6,420 nucleotides of DNA from Sphingobacteriaceae bacterium (lineage in GTDB: Bacteria > Bacteroidota > Bacteroidia > B-17B0 > Aurantibacillaceae), in the NCBI GenBank assembly GCA_025360355.1, contig JANYCL010000027.1, positions 1-6,420 on the forward strand. The letters are read 5' to 3'. Positions 1 to 6,420 of the stretch are shown piece after piece; position 1 is the stretch's first letter; every line of letters starts with the position of its first letter. Under the pieces are notes generated by a model that made no database searches, was not told the origin of the DNA, and was given only the letters and a program-made list of their open reading frames with translations. A program made the position numbers and the translations under genes.

Positions 1-361
1 CATCAAATTTATTTGTGTATTTAACACTCACAGTAATTGTTAAACGGTTTAAGCCGGCCAAGTCGGTACTTTTAATTGCAATCGGTGAAATATTATAATC
101 AGCAATATAACCTTCAAATTGCAGATCTCCATTCCTGCTTACTAATCCTAAACGGGTTTGCGATGAAACCACATCTCTTAATTTTTCGGTGAATCGCTGC
201 GATAAACTTGGCGCTCCTAAAGTTGTGTTATTGGTGAAGAACCCAACCGAAATTGTTTTTGCTTCTGTAGGGATTGAGGCTCCGTTCAATGAATATTTTA
301 TTTTGCACGATGTGGCAACAAATAAAATGATCACAAAAAATATTTTAAAAATATGTTTCAC
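1..361 (-). CDS. lptE: LptE-family LPS-assembly outer-membrane lipoprotein, 3' end outside the window
   Basis: LptE plugs the LptD barrel and helps insert lipopolysaccharide into the outer leaflet of the outer membrane. The first 120 codons are visible. They read as a short basic-hydrophobic signal (residues 1-18) ending in a lipobox-like ATSC, with Cys19 as the expected lipidation site, then YSLNGASIPTEAKTISVGFF, then TLSQRFTEKLRD, GDLQFEGYI and LNRLTITVSVKYTNKFD, the recurring blocks of Bacteroidota LptE. No acidic run follows Cys19, which fits a lipoprotein kept on the periplasmic face. I chose the GTG at 361: it is 3 bp after the stop of the phosphatase gene, there is no in-frame ATG before the lipobox, and the upstream gene's TAA lies in the same frame, so the start cannot be further upstream. 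No Shine-Dalgarno is visible, so translation is probably coupled to the upstream gene. The family call is firm; the start codon is less certain. Confidence 0.88.
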   Translation of the reverse strand, partial: MKHIFKIFFVIILFVATSCKIKYSLNGASIPTEAKTISVGFFTNNTTLGAPSLSQRFTEKLRDVVSSQTRLGLVSRNGDLQFEGYIADYNISPIAIKSTDLAGLNRLTITVSVKYTNKFD

Positions 362-364
362 TAG

Positions 365-2557
365 TTATGCTTTAATTCCAATTACTAAAATATCGTCTGT
401 TTGTTCTGTGTTTTTTTTCCAATCATTAAGTTTATATTCTAATTCCGATTTTTGTTTTGCTGAATCAAAAGTAGCAATTGCGCTTAACCATTCTTTAAAT
501 AATTTGATTTTAACTTTTTTTCCATCCGAACCGCCAAACTGATCCACGATCCCATCTGTAAATAAATAAATACTGTCGACTAATTTCAGATCTATCTTCT
601 GTTCTGTAAACGGTTCATTTTTTTCGTACAGACCAACAGGTTGCTTATTTGGTTTCAATTCAATTATTTCATTATTGCTGATAACCACACAAGGATTATT
701 AGCGCCTGCATAAATTAATTCTTGTTTATTCCAGGCGATCAAGCAAACATCCATACCATCGCGCTCGCTCGATTCTTCGTCTTTCTGATTCAATGATGAA
801 ATAACTCCTTCTCTTAATTTATTTAAGATCTCAGCAGGAGATGTTATTTCTTTTTCATTTACAATTTGATTTAATAAAGTAATTCCGATCATACTCATGA
901 ACGCACCGGGCACACCATGACCGGTACAATCCGCAACCGCTAATAATTTGTATCCGTTTCTCTCTCCGAACCAATAAAAATCACCACTCACAACATCACG
1001 GGGTTTAAACATTACAAAAACATTATCAACTTTTGTCGACAATGTTTTTTCACTGATAATTAAAGCTGTTTGAATTTTCTTAGCGTAATTAATGCTATCC
1101 GTAATATCTTTATGTTTTTCTTCTATCAGTTGTTTTTGTTTTTCAACCTCAACATTCTGGTCAGAAATGATCTTATTTTTTTTCTGATTTTCTTTTAATG
1201 CTTTGAAAATAAAGAAAGAGAAAATAAGTACGGTTAGCAAAATAACTGAGATACCAATTAAGATCAATTGTTGTTTGAATTTGTCCGCTTGATTCTTTTC
1301 TTCTTTTAATTGTTCCTCTAATTTAAATTTCGCTTCGTTTAATTTCAGATCCTCCTCGTATTTTTGTCTTAATAATGATTTTTGTGCCGTGACTTTATCA
1401 ATATTAATAGCTGTTTTTTGAAGCAGTTCGTAAGCCTCTAACTTCTTCAGTGCGTTTTTTTTATCATCTTCACCATATAATGCGATCAGGTTTCTTAAGG
1501 CATCAGCTAATTCAATTCCCAATGAGAATTTTCTGTAAATGGCCACCGCTCTCTCTCCATTCGCGATCGCTTCATCCTTTTTTCCGGTTGCTTCTTTAAT
1601 GTTAGATAATTGATAATAATAAAGTGCTTCGACGTGCGTATCTTTAAACTCTCCAAGTAATGGAAAAGCTTCATCAATATGTTTTTGAGCTGATATGAAG
1701 TTTTCTCTTTTGGTTTCAATACCTGCCAAAGTTAAATTTGTTTGTATGATCCCTCTCGTATCTCCAATTTCTTTTCGCAATAATAAAGCTTTATATATTG
1801 CATGAAGTCCGGGCTTAGTTCTGTTTGAATAACTTAATACACCAATATTATGCAATAAACTTCCTTTTATGAATTTGTCACTGGATGCAGCGCTTATAAC
1901 AAAAGCTTTTTTCAAAGTTTGAATTGCGTTTGTGGTATCATTTAAATAGAGATAGACCTGAGCAAGATTATTAAGCGGTGCCATGAATAATAATTTATCA
2001 GCAACTTTATCCTCGAGAGATAAGGATTTCTGATAATATTCTAATGCCTTATTCAGATCGCCTTTGTTCTGATAAACATTGCCCATGTTAGAATAGGAGC
2101 TAACCAGGTCTTTGTAATTTTTTAATTCTTCATTTATAACTAAACCCTTATTGTAATAACTTAAAGCTCTATTTTGATCTGTAGAATAATTAAAATAATA
2201 ATATCCGAAATTATTTATGGCTAATGATTCTGCAACTTTAAAAACATAATAATTCCTCCCATTGGCAGTCTTTACTTTTTCCGCTGCGATCGAATTCATT
2301 AAACGATTATATTTTATCCAGATCTTTTCATCGCGAAGCCCTTCTACAATTGCTGACAGTGTTTGTATCTTTACAGTATCAGATGAGGTGTTTTTGTATT
2401 TCTTGATCTGCTCATCCAAAAACTCTCTGTCTTCTTTGCCTAGAGAATTTCTTTCAATGGAATCAACTAAATAATAATGTTTGTCTAAAAACTGTGCATT
2501 CGCTTTTAGAGTTAAGAAACTTATTAGAATAATAATATATGCTAATTTATTCTGCAA
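365..2557 (-). CDS. Membrane-anchored TPR sensor with C-terminal SpoIIE/PP2C-type serine phosphatase domain
   Basis: Likely a signalling phosphatase that senses something outside the inner membrane and removes phosphate from a cytoplasmic serine/threonine target. The order in 730 residues is: signal peptide 1-21 (ending KANAQ), about six TPR-like units over 112-345 (clearest at 153-186, NMGNVYQNKGDLNKALEYYQ), a charged coiled coil 395-428, one membrane helix about 429-453, a second short coiled coil with the typical DSINYAKKIQTAL segment at 487-499, and the phosphatase domain about 515-730. The metal-binding acids look intact: D526 in SGDFYWF, D543 in ADCTGHGVPGAFMS, D603 in RDGMD, D668 in LFTDGIVDQFGG and D721/D722 in TDDILVIG. 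So it should be active. The start is a TTG inside the end of the sigma-54 activator gene (11-bp overlap). It is the only usual bacterial start codon that keeps the signal peptide; the next in-frame ATG is at codon 87. The substrate is unknown, and no anti-sigma partner is visible nearby. Confidence 0.9.
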   Translation of the reverse strand: MQNKLAYIIILISFLTLKANAQFLDKHYYLVDSIERNSLGKEDREFLDEQIKKYKNTSSDTVKIQTLSAIVEGLRDEKIWIKYNRLMNSIAAEKVKTANGRNYYVFKVAESLAINNFGYYYFNYSTDQNRALSYYNKGLVINEELKNYKDLVSSYSNMGNVYQNKGDLNKALEYYQKSLSLEDKVADKLLFMAPLNNLAQVYLYLNDTTNAIQTLKKAFVISAASSDKFIKGSLLHNIGVLSYSNRTKPGLHAIYKALLLRKEIGDTRGIIQTNLTLAGIETKRENFISAQKHIDEAFPLLGEFKDTHVEALYYYQLSNIKEATGKKDEAIANGERAVAIYRKFSLGIELADALRNLIALYGEDDKKNALKKLEAYELLQKTAINIDKVTAQKSLLRQKYEEDLKLNEAKFKLEEQLKEEKNQADKFKQQLILIGISVILLTVLIFSFFIFKALKENQKKNKIISDQNVEVEKQKQLIEEKHKDITDSINYAKKIQTALIISEKTLSTKVDNVFVMFKPRDVVSGDFYWFGERNGYKLLAVADCTGHGVPGAFMSMIGITLLNQIVNEKEITSPAEILNKLREGVISSLNQKDEESSERDGMDVCLIAWNKQELIYAGANNPCVVISNNEIIELKPNKQPVGLYEKNEPFTEQKIDLKLVDSIYLFTDGIVDQFGGSDGKKVKIKLFKEWLSAIATFDSAKQKSELEYKLNDWKKNTEQTDDILVIGIKA

Positions 2558-3779
2558 TTTTATATTCGTTTATTTTACGGTAGAGAGTACGTTCGCTTAT
2601 TCCTAATTCCTGTGCAGCATATTTCCGTTTACCTTTGTGCTTCTTGAGTGCACGTTTGATCATGTCCACTTCCTTATCCTGTAATGATAAAGATTCTTCA
2701 ACTTCAATTGTTTTATTTATGGAACCATTATTTTTTTGAATGACAGGATGGATCGTTAACGAATTATCAGGATCATGAATAGAATCATTATACAAACGGT
2801 TCACGATCTGCATATCATCATTGCTTACACTATTGCTTTGTCCCTGAGAAGCAATTACAATGTCATGCACAACTTTTTTCATATCGTTAAGGTCTTTTTT
2901 CATGTCAACCATAACTTTATAAAAAATATCGCGTTCATTGATATCGATATTCGACTGACCGGCATCACTTCTTTTTAACACCGGTAAGTTACTTGATCCA
3001 TAGTTTGGTAAATAAGTCAATAAAATATCTGCGTTTATTTCGCGGTTCTTTTCTATAATAGAAATTTGTTCTGTGATGTTTTTTAATTGACGCACATTCC
3101 CTGGCCAATAGTAATTCATTAAAACCTGTTCCGCATCGGTAGTTAATTTAATTACAGGCATACGATATTTAGCGGCAAAATCACTCGCGAATTTTCTACA
3201 CAATAAAGTTATATCTTCTTTACGTTCTCGTAAGGGCGGTAAATAAATAGGAACGGTGTTTAAACGGTAATAAAGATCTTCCCTGAATTTTCCTCTTTCT
3301 ATTGCTTGAAGTACATTCACATTCGTTGCAGCAATTACACGCACATCTGTTTTCTGAACTTTACTACTTCCTACTTTAATATATTCACCTGCTTCGAGTA
3401 CGCGTAACAACCTGGCTTGTGTAGATAATGGTAATTCCCCTACTTCATCTAAAAAAATAGTTCCTCCATTTGCAACTTCAAAATAACCTTTACGAGCTTC
3501 ATGCGCTCCTGTAAAAGATCCTTTTTCATGACCAAACAATTCGCTGTCAATTGTTCCTTCAGGAATTGCCCCGCAGTTTACTGCAATGTATTGCCCGTGT
3601 TTACGTACAGAATTTTGATGAATGATCTGAGGAAAAACTTCTTTACCGGTTCCACTCTCACCGTTTATCAATACATTCAGATCTGTTGGCGCTACTTGTC
3701 TGGCAATATCAATTGCTCTTTCTAATAACTGACTAGAGCCAATTATTCCAAACCGTTGTTTTATTTCCTGTACTTCCAT
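2547..3779 (-). CDS. Sigma-54-dependent transcriptional activator (AAA+ and Fis-type HTH, no receiver domain)
   Basis: An enhancer-binding protein that uses ATP to open promoters bound by RNA polymerase with sigma-54. The 410 residues begin almost at once with the AAA+ domain (about 10-240): Walker A GESGTGKE at 40-47, sigma-54 contact loop GSFTGA at 87-92 (Ser where GAFTGA has Ala), Walker B TIFLDEVGEL with D111/E112, sensor I VIAATN at 148-153, FREDLYYRLN with arginines 166 and 172, and WPGNVRQL at 225-232. A linker of about 115 residues follows, containing a helical, charged segment at 284-308. The Fis-type helix-turn-helix is at about 371-405 (GKRKYAAQELGISERTLYRK). There is no receiver, GAF or PAS domain, so control must come from level, a partner protein, or the linker. 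The ATG lies 12 bp after the miaB stop, behind an A-rich spacer, consistent with co-transcription. Target promoters cannot be told from this window. Confidence 0.95.
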   Translation of the reverse strand: MEVQEIKQRFGIIGSSQLLERAIDIARQVAPTDLNVLINGESGTGKEVFPQIIHQNSVRKHGQYIAVNCGAIPEGTIDSELFGHEKGSFTGAHEARKGYFEVANGGTIFLDEVGELPLSTQARLLRVLEAGEYIKVGSSKVQKTDVRVIAATNVNVLQAIERGKFREDLYYRLNTVPIYLPPLRERKEDITLLCRKFASDFAAKYRMPVIKLTTDAEQVLMNYYWPGNVRQLKNITEQISIIEKNREINADILLTYLPNYGSSNLPVLKRSDAGQSNIDINERDIFYKVMVDMKKDLNDMKKVVHDIVIASQGQSNSVSNDDMQIVNRLYNDSIHDPDNSLTIHPVIQKNNGSINKTIEVEESLSLQDKEVDMIKRALKKHKGKRKYAAQELGISERTLYRKINEYKIAE

Positions 3780-3791
3780 TGTGTTTTTGCT

Positions 3792-5225
3792 TTACGAAAC
3801 TACTTCCCCAATTAATGTGCTGCTTGTACACGAAGTGGCCATTACATTCACATAATCTCCTTTTTTGTGATTTCCTTTCGGGAAAACAACTGTTGTATTT
3901 TGTGAATTTCTTCCCGAGAACATTTCATCAGATTTTTTTGAAACGGCTTCTATTAAAACTTTATGAATTTTTCCTACTCCGTCTTTTGTTTTTATTCCGC
4001 TGTGTTTTCTTTGTAAGTCAACAATTTCCTGCAAGCGTTTTTTCTTTACATCTTCAGGAATATCGTCTGTGAATTTTCTTTCCGCTAAAGTTTTTGGTCT
4101 TTCGCTATACATGAACATATATGCGAAATCGTAAACCACACTCTCCATTAACGTAACAGTTTCTTTATGTTCCTCCTCCGTCTCGCCGCAAAAACCTGTT
4201 ATTATATCTGTACTAATTCCGCAATCCGGCATTATTCTTCTTACTGCTGCTAATCTATCTAAATACCATTCGCGCGAATAACCACGGTTCATTTTTTCCA
4301 AAACATTACTGTTTCCGCTTTGAACAGGTAAGTGAATGTATTTGCAAATGTTCTCATGCTTCGCCATTGTATATAAAACATCATCCGTCATATCTTTTGG
4401 ATGCGATGTTGAAAAACGTACACGCAGATCAGGACTAACCAACGCAACCATTTCTAAAAGTTTCGCAAAGTTTGTTGCATTCGCTTTTTGTTCTTCAGTT
4501 AAAATTTCTTTTTTTAATCCGCCGCCCGACCAAATATATGAGTCAACATTTTGTCCTAATAAAGTTACTTCTCTATATCCGGCTGCAAAAGCTTCTTTAC
4601 ATTCTTTAACTATACTTTCCGGATCTCGGCTTCTTTCTCTTCCTCTTGTAAATGGAACTACACAAAAACTGCACATGTTATCACAACCGCGCATGATACT
4701 TATAAAAGCGCTCACTCCATTTTTATCTAAACGCAACGGAGAAATATCCGCATACGTTTCTTCTTTACTTAATATTACGTTAACTGCTTTTTGTCCGCTC
4801 TCGGCAATTTCAATTAAGTTGGGAAGATCACGGTAAGCATCCGGACCAACTACCATATCAACTAATTTTTCCTGCTCTAAAAATTGTGACTTCAATCTTT
4901 CTGCCATACAACCGAGCACACCAATTAATGCATCAGGATTATTTTTCTTTACTCTTTTATAATCTTGCAAACGCTGACGAATTCTTGATTCCGCATTTTC
5001 CCGAATGGCGCAGGTGTTAACAAAGATGACATCTGCCTCTAAAAAATTCTGTGTTGTAACGTATCCTTTATTAATTAATATAGACGCAACAATTTCACTA
5101 TCGGCAAAATTCATCTGACAACCGTAACTTTCGAGGAATAACTTTTTCTTTCCCTCATTTCCTACCTCTTTCATCAAAGCTTCACCTTGCCTGCTTTCAT
5201 CCACTATTTTATCTTCAATTTCCAT
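3792..5225 (-). CDS. miaB: tRNA-2-methylthio-N6-isopentenyladenosine37 synthase MiaB
   Basis: A radical-SAM enzyme that adds a methylthio group to i6A at position 37 of tRNAs reading UNN codons, which steadies codon-anticodon pairing. With the ATG at 5225 it has 477 residues. The N-terminal UPF0004 domain carries the second iron-sulfur cluster ligands C36 (in SYGCQMNFADSE), C72 (NTCAIRENAE) and C106 (LGCMAER). The radical-SAM motif RGCDNMCSFC gives C181, C185 and C188. FSTSHPKDM, IHLPVQSGN and TDIITGF follow, then a C-terminal TRAM domain at about 413-476. An insertion at about 231-250 after GQNVDSY (SGGGLKKE...) resembles flavobacterial MiaB from memory. The reading frame stays open upstream to a TTG at 5246, but that TTG sits inside a perfect -7 promoter box and codes for unlike residues, so the ATG is preferred; Met18 is a less likely alternative. 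It is the first gene of the minus-strand run. Confidence 0.97.
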   Translation of the reverse strand: MEIEDKIVDESRQGEALMKEVGNEGKKKLFLESYGCQMNFADSEIVASILINKGYVTTQNFLEADVIFVNTCAIRENAESRIRQRLQDYKRVKKNNPDALIGVLGCMAERLKSQFLEQEKLVDMVVGPDAYRDLPNLIEIAESGQKAVNVILSKEETYADISPLRLDKNGVSAFISIMRGCDNMCSFCVVPFTRGRERSRDPESIVKECKEAFAAGYREVTLLGQNVDSYIWSGGGLKKEILTEEQKANATNFAKLLEMVALVSPDLRVRFSTSHPKDMTDDVLYTMAKHENICKYIHLPVQSGNSNVLEKMNRGYSREWYLDRLAAVRRIMPDCGISTDIITGFCGETEEEHKETVTLMESVVYDFAYMFMYSERPKTLAERKFTDDIPEDVKKKRLQEIVDLQRKHSGIKTKDGVGKIHKVLIEAVSKKSDEMFSGRNSQNTTVVFPKGNHKKGDYVNVMATSCTSSTLIGEVVS

Positions 5226-5243
5226 TTTTAGTTCTAAGGGCCA

Positions 5244-5251
5244 CAAAGTTA
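5244..5251 (-). promoter_or_regulatory. Candidate miaB-operon promoter, -7 box
   Basis: Read on the minus strand, this is TAACTTTG, a perfect match to the Bacteroidota -7 consensus TAnnTTTG. Transcription would start a few bases downstream, about 12 nt before the miaB ATG at 5225, giving a short A-rich leader. No clear TTG/TTTG -33 element is visible at the usual distance upstream, which lowers confidence. No other good promoter was found within the gene run, so it may drive all four genes. Confidence 0.5.
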
Positions 5252-5317
5252 CGCTATTTTTATGTCATTTTGGCATATTAGGTTTAATTAACTAAAAATC
5301 AGGCTGTAATAAATGTA

Positions 5318-5350
5318 TTTGGTTTATATGGTTTTTTATTTTTTCCTTTG
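5318..5350 (+). promoter_or_regulatory. Candidate topA promoter (-33 and -7 elements)
   Basis: TTTG at 5318-5321, a 21-base spacer, then TTCCTTTG at 5343-5350 followed by C. This matches the Bacteroidota pattern TTTG...TAnnTTTG except for T in place of A at the second position of the -7 box. The start site would fall near 5356-5358, at the edge of the inverted repeats described next, giving a leader of roughly 83 nt before the topA ATG. Confidence 0.45.
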
Positions 5351-5357
5351 CACAAAA

Positions 5358-5381
5358 TTTTTCGGGTAAAAAGTCGAAAAA
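5358..5381 (+). repeat. Inverted repeat 1 (hairpin A:B) in the topA leader
   Basis: TTTTTCG at 5358-5364 is the exact reverse complement of CGAAAAA at 5375-5381, with a 10-base loop. The left arm, extended to 5368 as TTTTCGGGTA, is also perfectly complementary over 10 bases to 5403-5412, so this short hairpin competes with a longer-range stem. It is A/T-rich and would be weak as RNA. Confidence 0.45.
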
Positions 5382-5382
5382 A

Positions 5383-5408
5383 CGGGGGTTTTAATCATAA
5401 AATACCCG
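5383..5408 (+). repeat. Inverted repeat 2 (hairpin C:D) in the topA leader
   Basis: CGGGGGTTTTA at 5383-5393 faces TAAAATACCCG at 5398-5408 across a 4-base loop (ATCA). As plus-strand RNA this gives 11 paired positions with one G-U wobble and one G-A mismatch. Its right arm overlaps 5403-5412, the partner of the left arm of repeat 1, so the two pairings exclude each other. No T-run follows on the plus strand. On the minus strand the repeat is followed by six T's, so a terminator acting on antisense transcription from topA is an alternative reading. Confidence 0.5.
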
Positions 5409-5439
5409 AAAATTAGACGGTTTTACATTGTACATATAT

Positions 5440-6420
5440 ATGAGTAAGAATTTAGTTATTGTTGAGTCCCCTGCTAAGGCAAAAACCATTGAAGGATTTT
5501 TGGGTAAAGATTATACCGTAAGATCGAGTTTTGGTCATATTCGCGATCTAGTTAAAAAGGGTTACGGTGTTGATATTGAGAATAATTTTACTCCCACCTA
5601 TGAAATTTCTCCTGATAAAGAAAAAATAATTACCGAGTTAAAGAAGTTAAGTAAAGGTGCTGATATGGTTTGGTTAGCGTCCGATGAGGACCGTGAAGGA
5701 GAAGCTATTTCTTGGCATTTATCAGAAGCACTTGAATTAAATCCAAAGAAAACTAAGCGTATTGTTTTTCACGAGATCACTAAAGGTGCAATTGAAAAAG
5801 CAATTAAAAATCCGCGCGGTATTGATATTAATTTAGTGAACGCACAACAAGCACGTCGTGTTTTAGATCGTTTAGTTGGCTTTGAATTATCACCTATATT
5901 ATGGCGTAAAGTTCGTCCGAGTTTATCGGCTGGTCGCGTACAAAGTGTAGCGGTACGTTTAATTGTAGAGCGCGAAAGAGAAATTCAAAATCATAAATCA
6001 ACATCAGCATTTAAAGTTTCTGCATTATTCATTGCAGGAAAAGCAACATTAAAAGCAGAATTAGATAAACGTTTTACAACTGAACCGGAAGCACAAAAAT
6101 TTTTAGAAAAATGTAAAGCTGCTGCATATTCTATTGGTACTTTAGAAACAAAACCTGCAAAACGTTCGCCGGCTGCACCTTTTACAACTTCAACATTACA
6201 ACAAGAAGCTGCACGTAAATTAGGTTTTTCAGTTTCTCAAACAATGATGCTTGCACAACGTTTATACGAAGCAGGAAAAATAACTTATATGCGTACTGAT
6301 AGTGTGAATTTATCAGAAACTGCACTAAATCAAGCGAACGAAGCCATCAATAAAAATTATGGCAAAAAATATTATCAGCCACGCGTTTACAAAACAAAAA
6401 GCAAAGGTGCCCAAGAGGCT
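5440..6420 (+). CDS. topA: DNA topoisomerase I (type IA), 3' part outside the window
   Basis: Relaxes negative supercoils by cutting one DNA strand through a 5'-phosphotyrosine link. The first 327 codons are present and the frame is open to the window edge; the full protein is usually more than twice this long. The N-terminal TOPRIM domain has E9 in VIVESPAKAK and the metal-binding DEDRE at 82-86 (ASDEDREGEAISWHL). NAQQARRVLDRLVG at 134-147 and SAGRVQSV at 163-170 are topoisomerase IA motifs, and the catalytic tyrosine is Y283 in ITYMRTDS, with R285 beside it. The ATG gives MSKNLVIVESPAKA, the usual N-terminus of this family, so the start is secure although there is no Shine-Dalgarno (the leader ends in TACATATAT). 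It is divergent from miaB across 214 bp. Zinc-finger or lysine-rich C-terminal regions would lie beyond the window. Confidence 0.97.
   Translation, partial: MSKNLVIVESPAKAKTIEGFLGKDYTVRSSFGHIRDLVKKGYGVDIENNFTPTYEISPDKEKIITELKKLSKGADMVWLASDEDREGEAISWHLSEALELNPKKTKRIVFHEITKGAIEKAIKNPRGIDINLVNAQQARRVLDRLVGFELSPILWRKVRPSLSAGRVQSVAVRLIVEREREIQNHKSTSAFKVSALFIAGKATLKAELDKRFTTEPEAQKFLEKCKAAAYSIGTLETKPAKRSPAAPFTTSTLQQEAARKLGFSVSQTMMLAQRLYEAGKITYMRTDSVNLSETALNQANEAINKNYGKKYYQPRVYKTKSKGAQEA

Noticed and set aside
466..473. TACTTTTG on the minus strand, a perfect TAnnTTTG match about 100 bases before lptE
   Set aside because: No -33 element at the right distance, and the match is inside coding AT-rich DNA where chance hits are expected.
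189..542. Plus-strand open frame of 117 codons opposite lptE and the phosphatase 3' end
   Set aside because: Lies across two well-supported minus-strand genes and shows no recognisable protein features.
3779..4072. Plus-strand open frame rich in Phe, Leu and Cys, resembling a membrane protein
   Set aside because: Composition follows from the complement of the Lys/Glu-rich C-terminal part of MiaB; no independent support.
4336..4836. Plus-strand open frame of 166 codons opposite miaB
   Set aside because: It is antisense to the radical-SAM core of miaB, whose motifs are intact; shadow frame.
5271..5285. TGGCA in the miaB-topA gap as a sigma-54 -24 element
   Set aside because: No GC at the -12 position with correct spacing on the plus strand.
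5278..5295. Palindrome-like TTAGGTTTAATTAACTAA
   Set aside because: The outer arms and the TTAATTAA core have different centres, so there is no true dyad; low-complexity A/T sequence explains it.
5383..5408. Rho-independent terminator on the plus strand
   Set aside because: No T-run follows the stem on the plus strand and no plus-strand gene lies upstream; a minus-strand terminator role is kept only as an alternative.

Overview
The window looks like AT-rich chromosomal DNA from a member of the Bacteroidota, probably on the Flavobacteriia/Cytophagia/Sphingobacteriia side rather than Bacteroidales. The reasons are: the order miaB - sigma-54 activator - lptE, recalled as a common Bacteroidota arrangement; an LptE of the Bacteroidota type; near absence of Shine-Dalgarno sequences, with A-rich leaders; a -7 box of the Bacteroidota form TAnnTTTG in front of miaB; and a MiaB with a flavobacterial-style insertion after its GQNVDSY motif. 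The species cannot be named from the sequence alone.

Layout. Positions 1-5225 hold a tightly packed minus-strand gene run, read right to left: miaB (tRNA methylthiotransferase), a sigma-54-dependent AAA+ activator with no receiver domain, a membrane-bound TPR sensor fused to a SpoIIE/PP2C-type serine phosphatase, and the start of lptE (outer-membrane LPS-assembly lipoprotein, cut by the window edge). The junctions are a 12-bp gap, an 11-bp overlap and a 3-bp gap, so a single operon is likely. The two downstream genes appear to start at TTG and GTG. Positions 5226-5439 are a divergent intergenic region with a candidate promoter for each direction and a set of competing inverted repeats in front of topA. 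Positions 5440-6420 are the first 327 codons of topA (DNA topoisomerase I), on the plus strand.

How the genes may work together. MiaB and TopA are housekeeping enzymes. The sigma-54 activator, the phosphatase and LptE could form an envelope-related unit: the phosphatase has a secreted TPR region, one membrane helix and a cytoplasmic catalytic domain with the expected metal-binding aspartates. It sits between an activator with no visible sensory domain and an LPS-export lipoprotein. A functional link is inferred from position only. No mobile element, CRISPR array, tRNA or rRNA was seen, and no clear terminator. The points most worth a second look are the topA leader, with three mutually related stems, and the phosphatase placed inside the miaB-lptE cluster.
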